Shown here one piece after another: positions 56,176-64,000 of a stretch of DNA of 64,000 bases. The notes below the pieces were generated by a model. The model saw only the letters and a program-made list of their open reading frames with translations. It made no database searches and was not told the origin of the DNA. The stretch is from Magnetococcus sp. PR-3 (GTDB lineage: Bacteria; Pseudomonadota; Magnetococcia; Magnetococcales; Magnetococcaceae). The DNA is taken from the NCBI RefSeq assembly GCF_036689865.1, contig NZ_JBAHUQ010000008.1, forward strand, positions 62,001 to 126,000. Direction: 5' to 3'. Numbering within the stretch: the stretch's first letter is position 1; every line of letters begins with the position of its first letter. Position numbers and translations under genes: made by a program.

Positions 56176-57804
56176 ATGATGGTTAGTAATCAAGATCGCC
56201 GTTTTGTAAGCGATTTTCTTATTCTAGGTGGTGGTTCTGCCGGTTTGGACCTTGCAATTCGCTTGGCAAAGCACGGCAAAGTTTTAGTCCTGACCAAAGC
56301 CCCTATTGGTGAATCCAACAGTATGATGGCCCAAGGTGGTATCGCGGCCGTGCTGGATGAGGATGACAGCTCAATCCTGCATTATGAAGATACCATGACA
56401 GCAGGGGCTGGGCTCTGCCAACCCAAAGCTGTTCGCCATGTGGTTGAAAATGGTGCCCGTGTTATCCAACACCTTATTGATATTGGCACCCCTTTTGATA
56501 AAAACGGGGATTCAAGCAGTGGCTACCACTTAACCCGTGAAGGTGGCCACAGCCGTCGTCGGGTAATTCATGCGGCAGATGCCACAGGCCGTGCCATGAT
56601 GGAGACCTTAATTAGTAAGGCTCAGGCTCACCCTAATATCGAGATCTTACCCAACCAGATCGCGATTGATCTGATTACAGCCCATAAACTTGGACACTTT
56701 GTACCCAGTGAACACGATCGCTGCTTCGGTTGTTATGCACTGGATACTGAGAAAGATGTTATTCGGACCTACCAAGCACGCTTTACCATTTTAGCCAGTG
56801 GCGGTGCAGGCAAGGTCTATCTTTATACATCCAACCCTGACACGGCAACGGGGGACGGTATCGCCATGGCCTACCGGGCAGGATGTCGTGTTTCCAATAT
56901 GGAGTTCATTCAGTTTCACCCCACCTGCCTTTATCACCCTCAGGCCAAATCCTTTTTGGTCTCTGAGGCTGTACGTGGAGAAGGTGGGCATTTGCTTCTG
57001 GCAGATGGCACGCGCTTTATGGAGCGTCATCATCCACGCAAAGAGTTAGCCCCACGGGATATCGTAGCCCGCGCCATCGACTATGAGATGAAGCGCACGG
57101 GACAAGAGTGCGTGCACTTGGATATCACCCATAAAGGGGCTGACTTTATCAAAAGCCACTTCCCCACCATCTATGAAAAGTGTCTTGAGTTTGGTATTGA
57201 TATGACCAAAGAACCCATTCCGGTGGTGCCTGCAGCGCACTATACATGCGGTGGGGTTGTGACTGATCTTCATGGTAAAACGGATATGGATGGTCTCTAT
57301 GCCATTGGAGAGGTTGCCAGCACAGGTCTGCACGGTGCCAACCGGCTTGCCTCTAACTCTCTGCTGGAGTGTTTGGTTTTTTCAGAGGCTGCCTATAACG
57401 ACATTTTAAGTAAGCTGTTCTGCGATGATCGACCGGTACTCTCCCGACTGCCTCTTTGGGATAGTTATGAAGCAGGTAACTGTGAGGAAGAGATTCTCAT
57501 TGCCCATGATTGGCAGGAGATCCGACGCTTTATGTGGGACTATGTGGGTATTGTGCGCAGCAACCAGCGCCTAGCCCGTGCCCGCCGCCGGATAGAAATG
57601 GTCATGCAGGAGATCAATGAATATTACTGGAACTGTAAAGTCAGCCAGAACCTGATTGAACTGCGCAACTTGGCTCTGGTAGCCAATCTGATTATTCGGA
57701 GCTCTTTGCACCGTAAAGAGAGCCGTGGCCTGCACTTCACCACCGATTATCCAGAGCGTAATGATGAGGATTGGTCGAAAGATACCATCCTACCCATCGA
57801 ATAA
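56176..57804 (+). CDS. nadB: L-aspartate oxidase
   Basis: This 542-aa FAD enzyme makes iminoaspartate from aspartate in NAD synthesis. The dinucleotide-binding motif GGGSAGLDLAIRLA, SNSMMAQGGIAAVLD and the C-terminal GANRLASNSLLECLVF are conserved. The chosen ATG at 56176 has an AAGGA site; a frame opening at 56137 has none. nadA and nadC are not adjacent. Confidence 0.95.
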   Translation: MMVSNQDRRFVSDFLILGGGSAGLDLAIRLAKHGKVLVLTKAPIGESNSMMAQGGIAAVLDEDDSSILHYEDTMTAGAGLCQPKAVRHVVENGARVIQHLIDIGTPFDKNGDSSSGYHLTREGGHSRRRVIHAADATGRAMMETLISKAQAHPNIEILPNQIAIDLITAHKLGHFVPSEHDRCFGCYALDTEKDVIRTYQARFTILASGGAGKVYLYTSNPDTATGDGIAMAYRAGCRVSNMEFIQFHPTCLYHPQAKSFLVSEAVRGEGGHLLLADGTRFMERHHPRKELAPRDIVARAIDYEMKRTGQECVHLDITHKGADFIKSHFPTIYEKCLEFGIDMTKEPIPVVPAAHYTCGGVVTDLHGKTDMDGLYAIGEVASTGLHGANRLASNSLLECLVFSEAAYNDILSKLFCDDRPVLSRLPLWDSYEAGNCEEEILIAHDWQEIRRFMWDYVGIVRSNQRLARARRRIEMVMQEINEYYWNCKVSQNLIELRNLALVANLIIRSSLHRKESRGLHFTTDYPERNDEDWSKDTILPIE

Positions 57805-57857
57805 GAGTTACTCAATGCGTTTCAGGCCAGGGTTCTTTGGCCTAACGGATCAAAAAC

Positions 57858-57883
57858 GCTCTATCAGTGGCCTGTGATAGAGC
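57858..57883 (+). repeat. Small hairpin after nadB
   Basis: GCTCTATCA and TGATAGAGC pair with an eight-base loop. No T run; it may be a transcript stabiliser or part of the termination region. Confidence 0.4.
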
Positions 57884-57913
57884 ATTGTCCATTTTTTGTC
57901 TTACAAGCCTTTA

Positions 57914-57964
57914 TAGCCCCCCATTTTCATGAGCCAAAATCTTATGAAAATGAGGGGGCTTTTT
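57914..57964 (-). terminator. Bidirectional terminator between nadB and the hemerythrin gene
   Basis: AGCCCCC plus ATTTTCAT and ATGAAAAT plus GGGGGCT form a 15-16 bp stem with a T run on the plus side. It separates the convergent genes. Confidence 0.8.
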
Positions 57965-57965
57965 C

Positions 57966-58772
57966 TTAGGCAGCCGGTTGTGCCTTGATCCAAATAATCG
58001 CTTTCATATCATACTCAAGAATATGTGGAAGCAATTTATTCTTGACCCACTCCTCGGCCTCGAGAATAGGGTTATCCAACAGGTAATAATCGTCATAGAG
58101 TAAAGAGATATCCTTGTAGAGCTGCTTGTGAAACTCTTTATGCTCATCCAAGGTTTCTAAACGGGAAGCGGTGTAAAACTCAATTTCATCACTAAAATGA
58201 AATTCCGTATAATCCAGCAGTGCATGCAAGGCCTTTTTGCCATCCTCTTGCCCAGCCCCCTGCTCGTTCAGATGATGAAGTTCATTGTAGAGATCAAACA
58301 GCTTTTGATGCTGCTCATCAATGGTGTCATCCCCCACATTATAGCTGCTCTCCCACTTTAGAGCCTCTTTTCGGTTCAAGACACGCATGGCCTCCATATC
58401 CTGCTCAAGAATATGTGGCAACAGCAACGTACGGATCCACTCTTCCGCTTCAAAAACTGGATTTTCCAGCGTGTTATAATCTTTATAGAGCCCAAGCAGC
58501 TTGCCATGCAGATCTCTGTGCAACAGCTTATGGTTTTCAAGCGTGGGTAACTCAGAGGCCGTATAAAATTCAATTTCATCGGTAAAATGCACATCGGTAT
58601 AATCAAGAAGCTCTAAAAATGCCTGTTCACCATCTTCTTTGCTTGCACCGCTCTCCACCAAGGCATAAAGACGATTAAAAATATCAAATAACTTCTGATG
58701 TTGCTGGTCGATGGTCTCATCACCAACATTATAGGAAGCATCCCACTGAACAATTGATTCCATTAACCCCAC
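57966..58772 (-). CDS. Tandem bacteriohemerythrin
   Basis: This 268-aa protein is made of two hemerythrin domains of about 125 residues each. Both keep all ligands of the di-iron site: the DQQH/DEQH His, His and Glu in VHFTDE and FHFSDE, the HxxxH pair in NHKLLH and EHKEFH, and PHILEQD/PHILEYD. Each domain binds O2 reversibly by family. No receptor or enzyme domain is attached, so it is a free cytoplasmic oxygen carrier or sensor. It has its own terminator and is near, but separate from, two cheX-like genes. Confidence 0.92.
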   Translation of the reverse strand: MGLMESIVQWDASYNVGDETIDQQHQKLFDIFNRLYALVESGASKEDGEQAFLELLDYTDVHFTDEIEFYTASELPTLENHKLLHRDLHGKLLGLYKDYNTLENPVFEAEEWIRTLLLPHILEQDMEAMRVLNRKEALKWESSYNVGDDTIDEQHQKLFDLYNELHHLNEQGAGQEDGKKALHALLDYTEFHFSDEIEFYTASRLETLDEHKEFHKQLYKDISLLYDDYYLLDNPILEAEEWVKNKLLPHILEYDMKAIIWIKAQPAA

Positions 58773-59090
58773 CCTTCGCTCATTTTTACAGCCCTAAACC
58801 TACTCATCATCTAGCCGACCACACCCCTCTAGACCTGATCAAACTATCTCATACCAGCCACAAAGATCAATATGGATAAACAGCTATAAATTGTACTGTG
58901 CAGCTTAAACAGAAGAGAGGATCGTCGGATGGTTTAAAACCGTTCAAAAACCAGTCAGACAACGACCCTCACACCGTTAAACCATGATTGGTCAACACCC
59001 CACATATAAGCCAAGACATCACAGGGCAAAAAAAAGATGCCCCCGGAAGAAGACATCTTTCTTGTACGCTAACACCCTTTTGGTAACCGG
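58773..59090. other. Gap between the hemerythrin and CheX-like genes
   Basis: About 320 bases hold the promoter of the hemerythrin gene and the probable terminator of the CheX-like genes at 59033-59063. Otherwise nothing is recognised. Confidence 0.4.
59033..59063 (-). terminator. Probable terminator of the CheX-like genes
   Basis: AAAGATG and CATCTTT pair around a 14-base loop; an A run upstream becomes T on the minus strand. Stem is short. Confidence 0.5.
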
Positions 59091-59738
59091 TCAGACAGGT
59101 CCGGTTTGAACCTGCTCAATCGCTTCTTGGATGACCCGCTCAGCCACCGCAGGTAGCTGTTCTTGCACCAAGGGTCGAGCCAGTTCATCAACCAACTGTT
59201 CCAAAGAGCTGTTCAGGCTCTCTTTAATCTCCAAAACATGCGGTGGATCTTCCACTTTCTCTTCAATGGCATCGGCGGCACCAACATCAAAGTAGATTTC
59301 ACAGAAAAAGGGCTCACCTTCAAGGTGAAAAACCTGGTGAACCACCTCAAACCCTGTGGCACCTTCCACTTCATAGCTCGAGCCCTTTACAACCATAGGG
59401 GGGCTCATACCAATGGCACCAAGATCCTCTTCCAAACGGGACTGAATACCACCAGCAACCATATTGGCCATTTCACCAAAACCATCCTGCATTTCGGCAT
59501 CCATCTCATCACGCTCCTCCCCCATCAAAGCACCCGCAACTTTAAGGGCACCTGAGGTAGGGGCAGAGAGACGCACACTGCCTTCCAGGTTTTGGTTATA
59601 ACCCACAACGGCACAGATATTTTCATCCATACCGGTACGGCCTTCCCCACCAACACCAGACTCCAACTCCATGAAGAGCATGGTTTCGACGATCTCATGG
59701 ACCGCTTCTTTGACTGCCGTAATCAATCGATCATGCAT
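59091..59738 (-). CDS. CheX-like chemotaxis phosphatase (long form)
   Basis: This 215-aa protein has the CheX/CheC family core: the ExxNMVAGG-type motif in GEMANMVAGGIQSRL (about residue 87-100), which hydrolyses CheY-P. The C-terminal 60 residues extend as an amphipathic helical tail. It lies next to a shorter paralogue, 15 bases away, with the same orientation. It belongs with the chemotaxis genes. Confidence 0.8.
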   Translation of the reverse strand: MHDRLITAVKEAVHEIVETMLFMELESGVGGEGRTGMDENICAVVGYNQNLEGSVRLSAPTSGALKVAGALMGEERDEMDAEMQDGFGEMANMVAGGIQSRLEEDLGAIGMSPPMVVKGSSYEVEGATGFEVVHQVFHLEGEPFFCEIYFDVGAADAIEEKVEDPPHVLEIKESLNSSLEQLVDELARPLVQEQLPAVAERVIQEAIEQVQTGPV

Positions 59739-59753
59739 GGTCGATCACCTATC

Positions 59754-60230
59754 TTACATACGTTCCAAGGACTCAATATCATAGAAGATATGCACACAGA
59801 ACGCTAAACCGTTGAGGATAAAGTCCTGACTTACACAAGCGTAATGTTTTTCACTACGTACCTTGTGTCCCTCCCCCTGAATAACCACCGGGGTACTAAG
59901 TTTTACCGGACCTAGCTGTGCTTCTAAGCGGCTTTGCATGCCACCGGCCATCATGTTGGCCATTTCGCAGAAGGCATCTTCCATCTCATCATCCATCTGC
60001 TCACGCTCTTCACCCAACAGGGCGCCTGCAAGTGCGATCGCGCCACCCTCTGGAGCTGAGAGAGCAAAGCTGCCTTTAAGGCTTTCACTGTAGCCTAAAA
60101 CAGCACTATACGCCACGGTCAGTGGTGAGTTCCCCTTACGCCACTCCCCTTGCTGTACCTCTGTAAAGAGCATGGTCTCGGCAATCTCCTGCACAGCCTC
60201 CCGAAGAGCCCCCAAAAACCGTTCTGCCAT
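59754..60230 (-). CDS. CheX-like chemotaxis phosphatase (short form)
   Basis: This 158-aa protein is a paralogue of the following gene, with EMANMMAGGMQSRLEAQLG and the same N-terminal AVQEIAETMLF pattern. Start ATG 60230 (MAERFLG) is chosen over 60248 because it matches the paralogue. The two genes are probably cotranscribed and likely tune CheY-P decay or act as heterodimer partners. Confidence 0.8.
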   Translation of the reverse strand: MAERFLGALREAVQEIAETMLFTEVQQGEWRKGNSPLTVAYSAVLGYSESLKGSFALSAPEGGAIALAGALLGEEREQMDDEMEDAFCEMANMMAGGMQSRLEAQLGPVKLSTPVVIQGEGHKVRSEKHYACVSQDFILNGLAFCVHIFYDIESLERM

Positions 60231-60272
60231 GATGCTTCCCCTTACCAAAATCCATGCAAGCTAAAAAGATGT

Positions 60273-60303
60273 AAAAAGAGAGGCCTAAAGATAGGCCCCT
60301 CTT
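60273..60303 (-). terminator. Rho-independent terminator of proS
   Basis: AAGAGAGGCCTA and TAGGCCCCTCTT pair over a short loop; on the minus strand a T run follows (A at 60273-60277). It lies 52 bases past the proS stop. Confidence 0.85.
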
Positions 60304-60354
60304 GATCACTTGTTTTCAAAAAACACTTACGTAACCCTAACGTTAGCGGTTCAC

Positions 60355-62079
60355 CTATTTTTCGTCAACCATTCGCTGCAAAAGTGTCGATACAACCGCA
60401 TCCACAGGAATTTTTTCCACCTCTCCACTACGGCGGTTCTTAACCTCACAAACCCCCTCTTTAAAGCTACGCCCCCCAACCAAAATTCGGTAGGGCGCCC
60501 CGAGCAGGTCAGCATCCTTAAATTTAAAACCAGCCCGTTCATCACGGTCATCAAGCAAGACATCCAGGTTACCATTTTGAAGCTGAGTGGTAATCTCTTC
60601 GGCCTTTGCCATCGCTTCCGTCTCTTTGGGGTTCATCACCACCACTTCAACCTCAAAGGGGGCGATGGCGAGCGGCCAGATAATGCCATTGTCATCATGG
60701 TTCTGTTCAATGGCAGCGGCAACGATACGGGAGACACCAATACCATAACAGCCCATAATCAGAGGTTTCTCTTTACCACTTTCATCCAGTACTTTTACAC
60801 CCATGGACTCTGAGTATTTGTAACCCAGCTTAAAGACGTGACCAACCTCAATACCACGGCTTAACTCCATACTGCCAGGTCCACAACGGGGGCAACCGTC
60901 ACCCACCTCAACATTGCGTAAATCCACAAAATCAGGCTTGGGGAGGTCACGTTCCCAGTTTACACCGGTCAGGTGGAACCCAGACTCATTGGCACCACAG
61001 ACCATATTTTGGGCTTCACGCAGGGCACTGTCTGCTAAAATTTTCACCGGCTTTTTAAATACATCCGTACCAACTGCCCCCAAATAGCCCACAGGGGCAC
61101 CCAGCTCTTCAGCCGCTTTTTCAGGTGCTGGAATTTCACCAAAAGGTGCTGTGGCATTTTTGGCTTTCACCTCATTAAGCTCATGATCCCCGCGCAGTAA
61201 CAGCAGATACCACTGATCTTCTTCTGGATCATGCCAGGTCAGGCATTTAACTGTCTGGGCTTTATCCATATTCAGAAAAGCTGCGACATCCTCAATACTC
61301 TTTTGATCCGGTGTCGCGACCTTTTCCATGGCCTGCTCGTCACCGGTATCAATCTCAGCAGCAACCCCAAAGGCTTTTTCCAAGTTGGCGGCATATTGAC
61401 AATGGCTACAGGAGGCAATGACATCCTCACCAGATTGAGCCAGCACATGGAACTCATGGGATGAGGCACCACCAATGGAGCCCGTATCTGCTTCAACCGG
61501 TCTAAACTTAAGGCTCAAACGGTTAAAGATGCTGTTATAAGCCTCAAACATAACGTTGTAGCTTTTATCCAGCGCCTTTTCATTGATATCAAAGGAGTAG
61601 GCATCCTTCATCAAAAATTCCCGACCACGCATAATGCCAAAACGCGGGCGCACCTCATCACGGAACTTGGTCTGGATTTGATAAAAATTGGCAGGAAGCT
61701 GCTTGTAAGAGTGGATCTCACGACGAACCAGATCGGAGATGACCTCCTCATGGGTCGGCCCATAACAGAACGCACGGTTGTGCCGGTCATTGATGCGCAG
61801 CAACTCCTTGCCATACATCTTCCAGCGCCCTGACTCTTCCCACAGCTCCGCAGGCTGGATAGAGGGCATCAACACCTCTTGTGCACCCGCTTTATCCATC
61901 TCCTGACGGACAATATTTTCTACCTTACGAAGAACTTTCAGCCCCAAGGGCAGCCAGGTATAGATACCCGCCCCCAACTGGCGGATAAGCCCCGCCCGAA
62001 GCATTAACTTATGGGAGATTACCTGAGCCTCGTTGGGCTCCTCCTTCATCGTGGGAATAAGGGTCTGGCTGAAACGCAT
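60355..62079 (-). CDS. proS: Prolyl-tRNA synthetase
   Basis: This 574-aa class II synthetase charges tRNA-Pro. Motif 1 and 2 regions (LPLGLKVLRKVENIVRQEMDKAGAQEV, FRDEVRPRFGIMRGREFLMKDAYSF) and the C-terminal anticodon domain (CYGIGVSRIVAA, DRDERAGFKFKD) are present. Residues about 230-390 form the editing insertion typical of bacterial ProRS. It follows folE2 by three bases, so the genes are coupled. Confidence 0.96.
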   Translation of the reverse strand: MRFSQTLIPTMKEEPNEAQVISHKLMLRAGLIRQLGAGIYTWLPLGLKVLRKVENIVRQEMDKAGAQEVLMPSIQPAELWEESGRWKMYGKELLRINDRHNRAFCYGPTHEEVISDLVRREIHSYKQLPANFYQIQTKFRDEVRPRFGIMRGREFLMKDAYSFDINEKALDKSYNVMFEAYNSIFNRLSLKFRPVEADTGSIGGASSHEFHVLAQSGEDVIASCSHCQYAANLEKAFGVAAEIDTGDEQAMEKVATPDQKSIEDVAAFLNMDKAQTVKCLTWHDPEEDQWYLLLLRGDHELNEVKAKNATAPFGEIPAPEKAAEELGAPVGYLGAVGTDVFKKPVKILADSALREAQNMVCGANESGFHLTGVNWERDLPKPDFVDLRNVEVGDGCPRCGPGSMELSRGIEVGHVFKLGYKYSESMGVKVLDESGKEKPLIMGCYGIGVSRIVAAAIEQNHDDNGIIWPLAIAPFEVEVVVMNPKETEAMAKAEEITTQLQNGNLDVLLDDRDERAGFKFKDADLLGAPYRILVGGRSFKEGVCEVKNRRSGEVEKIPVDAVVSTLLQRMVDEK

Positions 62080-62082
62080 GAC

Positions 62083-62892
62083 TTAGCTCCGCTGGCCGCC
62101 TTCGATAAAGGCATAGGCCGAATGGTTATGAATCGATTCAAAGTTTTCTGACTCCACAGCAAACCAACTGATGCGTTCATCGTGGGTCAATTCTTCGGCC
62201 AGATCACGCACCATGTCTTCCACAAACTTGGGGTTTTCATAGGCCTTTTCTGTCACATATTTTTCGTCTGGACGCTTAAGGATGGTGAACAGCTCACAGG
62301 AAGCATTGCGCTCTACCAGATCCACAATCTCTTCAATCCAGACAAATTCACTAAACTGCACGGACACCTTTACATGAGAACGCTGATTATGCGCACCATA
62401 CTCACTAATCTCTTTGGAGCAGGGGCATAGCGAGGTTACCGGCACCTCGACTGTAAGGGTCAGTTGGTAGACATCTCCACGAATGACACCAGAAAAATGA
62501 ACCCGATAGTCCATCAGTGCTTCGACACCGGAAACGGGGGCTTTTTTGGTCACAAAGTAGGGAAAATCCAGTTCAATATGGGCTTGCTCAGCATCCAACC
62601 GTTGCCGAACCTCTTTAAGCAAACCCGGCAGGTTTTCAATAGAGATCGCCCGCTTGTTCTCAGCCAACACCTCTAAAAACCGGGACATATGCGTCCCTTT
62701 AAACTGGTGGGGCAAGTTTACATACATATTGATACGTGCCGTTGTTGATTGACTGCCCACACTGCGATCCTTGACCACAATGGGATAGCGGATATTCTTC
62801 ACACCCACTTTATCAATATCTAAACGGCGATGATCCTGACGAGATTGTACATCGGTCAGGGGCAGCTGACAGTTGTTCACATTTTGATCCAT
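62083..62892 (-). CDS. folE2: GTP cyclohydrolase FolE2
   Basis: This 269-aa enzyme is of the IB type (FolE2): [21 protein letters not shown], with the metal/catalytic Cys and His, and [13 protein letters not shown] near residue 75. It makes dihydroneopterin triphosphate from GTP, for folate or queuosine. The family can use metals other than zinc, and replaces FolE under zinc limitation in some bacteria. It is upstream of proS, three bases apart. Confidence 0.95.
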   Translation of the reverse strand: MDQNVNNCQLPLTDVQSRQDHRRLDIDKVGVKNIRYPIVVKDRSVGSQSTTARINMYVNLPHQFKGTHMSRFLEVLAENKRAISIENLPGLLKEVRQRLDAEQAHIELDFPYFVTKKAPVSGVEALMDYRVHFSGVIRGDVYQLTLTVEVPVTSLCPCSKEISEYGAHNQRSHVKVSVQFSEFVWIEEIVDLVERNASCELFTILKRPDEKYVTEKAYENPKFVEDMVRDLAEELTHDERISWFAVESENFESIHNHSAYAFIEGGQRS

Positions 62893-63053
62893 GAGACGGT
62901 ATCTTCCACACTCTTGGCGTTACTGCCGAAGAGCTCATACGCACAAAAATGGCCCTACAGAGTCATTGCGTAGCGACCACAGAATTCACCATAATAGGGG
63001 ATTTCCACTTCGGGCAAAAGCCTCCATTACAGGAAAAGAGCAGAGATACGGTT

Positions 63054-63956
63054 ATGAACATAGGACAGATTGCTGAGCGACGAACCCTATCCCGCCTAAT
63101 GGCTACCTTGGAACGCTTTCTTAGCCGAGGGGAAGATGATCTTGCACCAGATGCGGCAACACTGTCTCACTGCCATACCTACCGCTGGGTCCCTAAACCC
63201 CATGGCGGCTTCCGCTGGGTTGCGGTGAACCATCGAGATACCATCGAACTGGGCCATTTACTGGGCATTGATCGGGTTAAACAGATCTTAACCCGCAATA
63301 CCCAACAGTTTGTACAGGGACATGACGCCAACCACGCCCTGTTATGGGGGAGCCGGGGAACCGGTAAATCCTCTTTGGTCAAAGCTTTGGGAAACCGCTT
63401 TGGGCCACAAGGATTACGTCTTATTGAGGTGCAGAAAGAGGATCTGATGCATCTACCACGCTTACTAGGACAGATCCGTCCCCTACCCTATCGCTTTATT
63501 CTCTTTTGCGATGATCTCTCTTTTGAGGAGAGTGAAGTCTCCTACAAATCCCTAAAAGCGATCCTTGAGGGTGGCCTTGAAGCCAAACCTGAGAACCTTT
63601 TAATCTACGCCACATCCAACCGTCGTCACCTCATGCCCAAACACTTTGCAGATCAAGGTCCGCAAGTGGATGATGAGATGCATCCCCAAGAGCGTATGGA
63701 AGAGCGAATCAGCCTTTCAGATCGGTTTGGCTTATGGTTGGGTTTTCATGCTTTTGATCAACAAACCTATCTGAGTGTTGTAAGCGCCACCTCGAAACGG
63801 CTACAGTTAGCCATGGATGAAAAGACACTGCATCAAGAAGCCCTAATCTGGGCACGTACCCGTGGTGCACGCAGTGGCCGGGTGGCTCATCAGTTTATGA
63901 TTGATTTGAAGGGACGTTTGGCCTGCCATGAAACAAAGGATGAGAAAACACCATGA
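63054..63956 (+). CDS. DUF815-type AAA+ ATPase
   Basis: This 300-aa protein has a Walker A (WGSRGTGKSSLVKAL), Walker B (FILFCDDLSFEE) and sensor-1/2 (YATSNRRHLMPKHF) of the DUF815 AAA+ family. It resembles DnaC/IstB-like or helicase-loader ATPases, yet the family role is not firmly known. The ATG at 63054 is chosen; a frame starting at 62949 adds unsupported residues. Its last codons overlap the next gene by four bases (ATGA). Confidence 0.85.
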   Translation: MNIGQIAERRTLSRLMATLERFLSRGEDDLAPDAATLSHCHTYRWVPKPHGGFRWVAVNHRDTIELGHLLGIDRVKQILTRNTQQFVQGHDANHALLWGSRGTGKSSLVKALGNRFGPQGLRLIEVQKEDLMHLPRLLGQIRPLPYRFILFCDDLSFEESEVSYKSLKAILEGGLEAKPENLLIYATSNRRHLMPKHFADQGPQVDDEMHPQERMEERISLSDRFGLWLGFHAFDQQTYLSVVSATSKRLQLAMDEKTLHQEALIWARTRGARSGRVAHQFMIDLKGRLACHETKDEKTP

Positions 63957-64000
63957 ATAGCATTGGTCTGGTCACTAAACTCTCTGACCCCACAGCTATC
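63953..64000 (+). CDS. Probable NAD kinase, N-terminus only
   Basis: Sixteen codons (MNSIGLVTKLSDPTAI) are visible before the right edge. The IGLVTK opening resembles NAD kinases, which phosphorylate NAD to NADP. It overlaps the ATPase gene by four bases (ATGA). Too little is seen for a firm call. Confidence 0.4.
   Translation, partial: MNSIGLVTKLSDPTAI

Noticed and set aside
1-64000. Magnetosome genes, prophage, insertion sequences, CRISPR arrays, rRNA or tRNA
   Set aside because: Looked for and not found. The organism call rests only on gene-content resemblance.

Overview
This 64 kb window is ordinary, densely packed chromosome from a proteobacterium. No insertion sequence, prophage, CRISPR array, rRNA or tRNA was recognised. 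The gene content suggests a motile, redox-sensing, sulfur-oxidising, microaerophilic bacterium: cytoplasmic sulfite dehydrogenase (soeABC), a tetraheme NapC/NirT cytochrome, tandem hemerythrin, CheV, two CheX-type proteins, a methyl-accepting chemotaxis protein, PAS/GGDEF/EAL signalling, TPR-rich glycosyl- and sulfotransferases, and an RNase E interrupted in its S1 domain. This fits a Magnetococcus-like (Magnetococcales) or neighbouring alphaproteobacterial lineage. The taxonomic call is inference; no magnetosome gene is present.

Layout. 1-6.9 kb: a DUF3369 response regulator cut by the left edge, two envelope proteins (one OmpA-like with calcium-binding-type repeats), a Cys-rich mini-protein with a CinA-like protein, and an ABC exporter pair. 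6.9-14.5 kb: GIY-YIG protein and nucleoside transporter, an unrecognised 251-aa protein, CheV, an orphan zinc-finger anti-sigma-like protein, a candidate small RNA with its own promoter and terminator, a cyclic-nucleotide-binding protein and a large TPR/O-GlcNAc-transferase-like protein. 14.8-21.3 kb: soeABC, two long perfect hairpins, and a metal-efflux permease interrupted by an in-frame TAA. 21.5-35 kb: hybrid histidine kinase, PAS-GGDEF-EAL protein, tetraheme cytochrome, CoA-transferase/GNAT fusion, STAS protein, and a secreted tandem PilJ-domain protein next to a chemoreceptor.

35-47 kb, almost all on the minus strand: hydrolase, NUDIX, larC with an EcfT-like permease and a FimV-like protein, then leuC-leuD-leuB-asd (leucine and aspartate-family biosynthesis) and rluC-gph. 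rluC is divergent from rne, as in E. coli. 47-56 kb: rne, rpsU, a small unknown protein, a TPR-sulfotransferase, and the envelope-stress cluster rpoE-rseC-degP, which lacks the usual rseA/rseB. 56-64 kb: nadB, tandem hemerythrin, two cheX-like genes, proS, folE2, a DUF815 AAA+ ATPase and the first codons of a probable NAD kinase.

The observations most worth following are the tandem PilJ protein/chemoreceptor pair, the nonsense-interrupted permease with nearby hairpins, the candidate small RNA at about 10.9-11.0 kb, the incomplete sigma-E module and the unrecognised 251-aa protein. No complete new system can be demonstrated from sequence alone.
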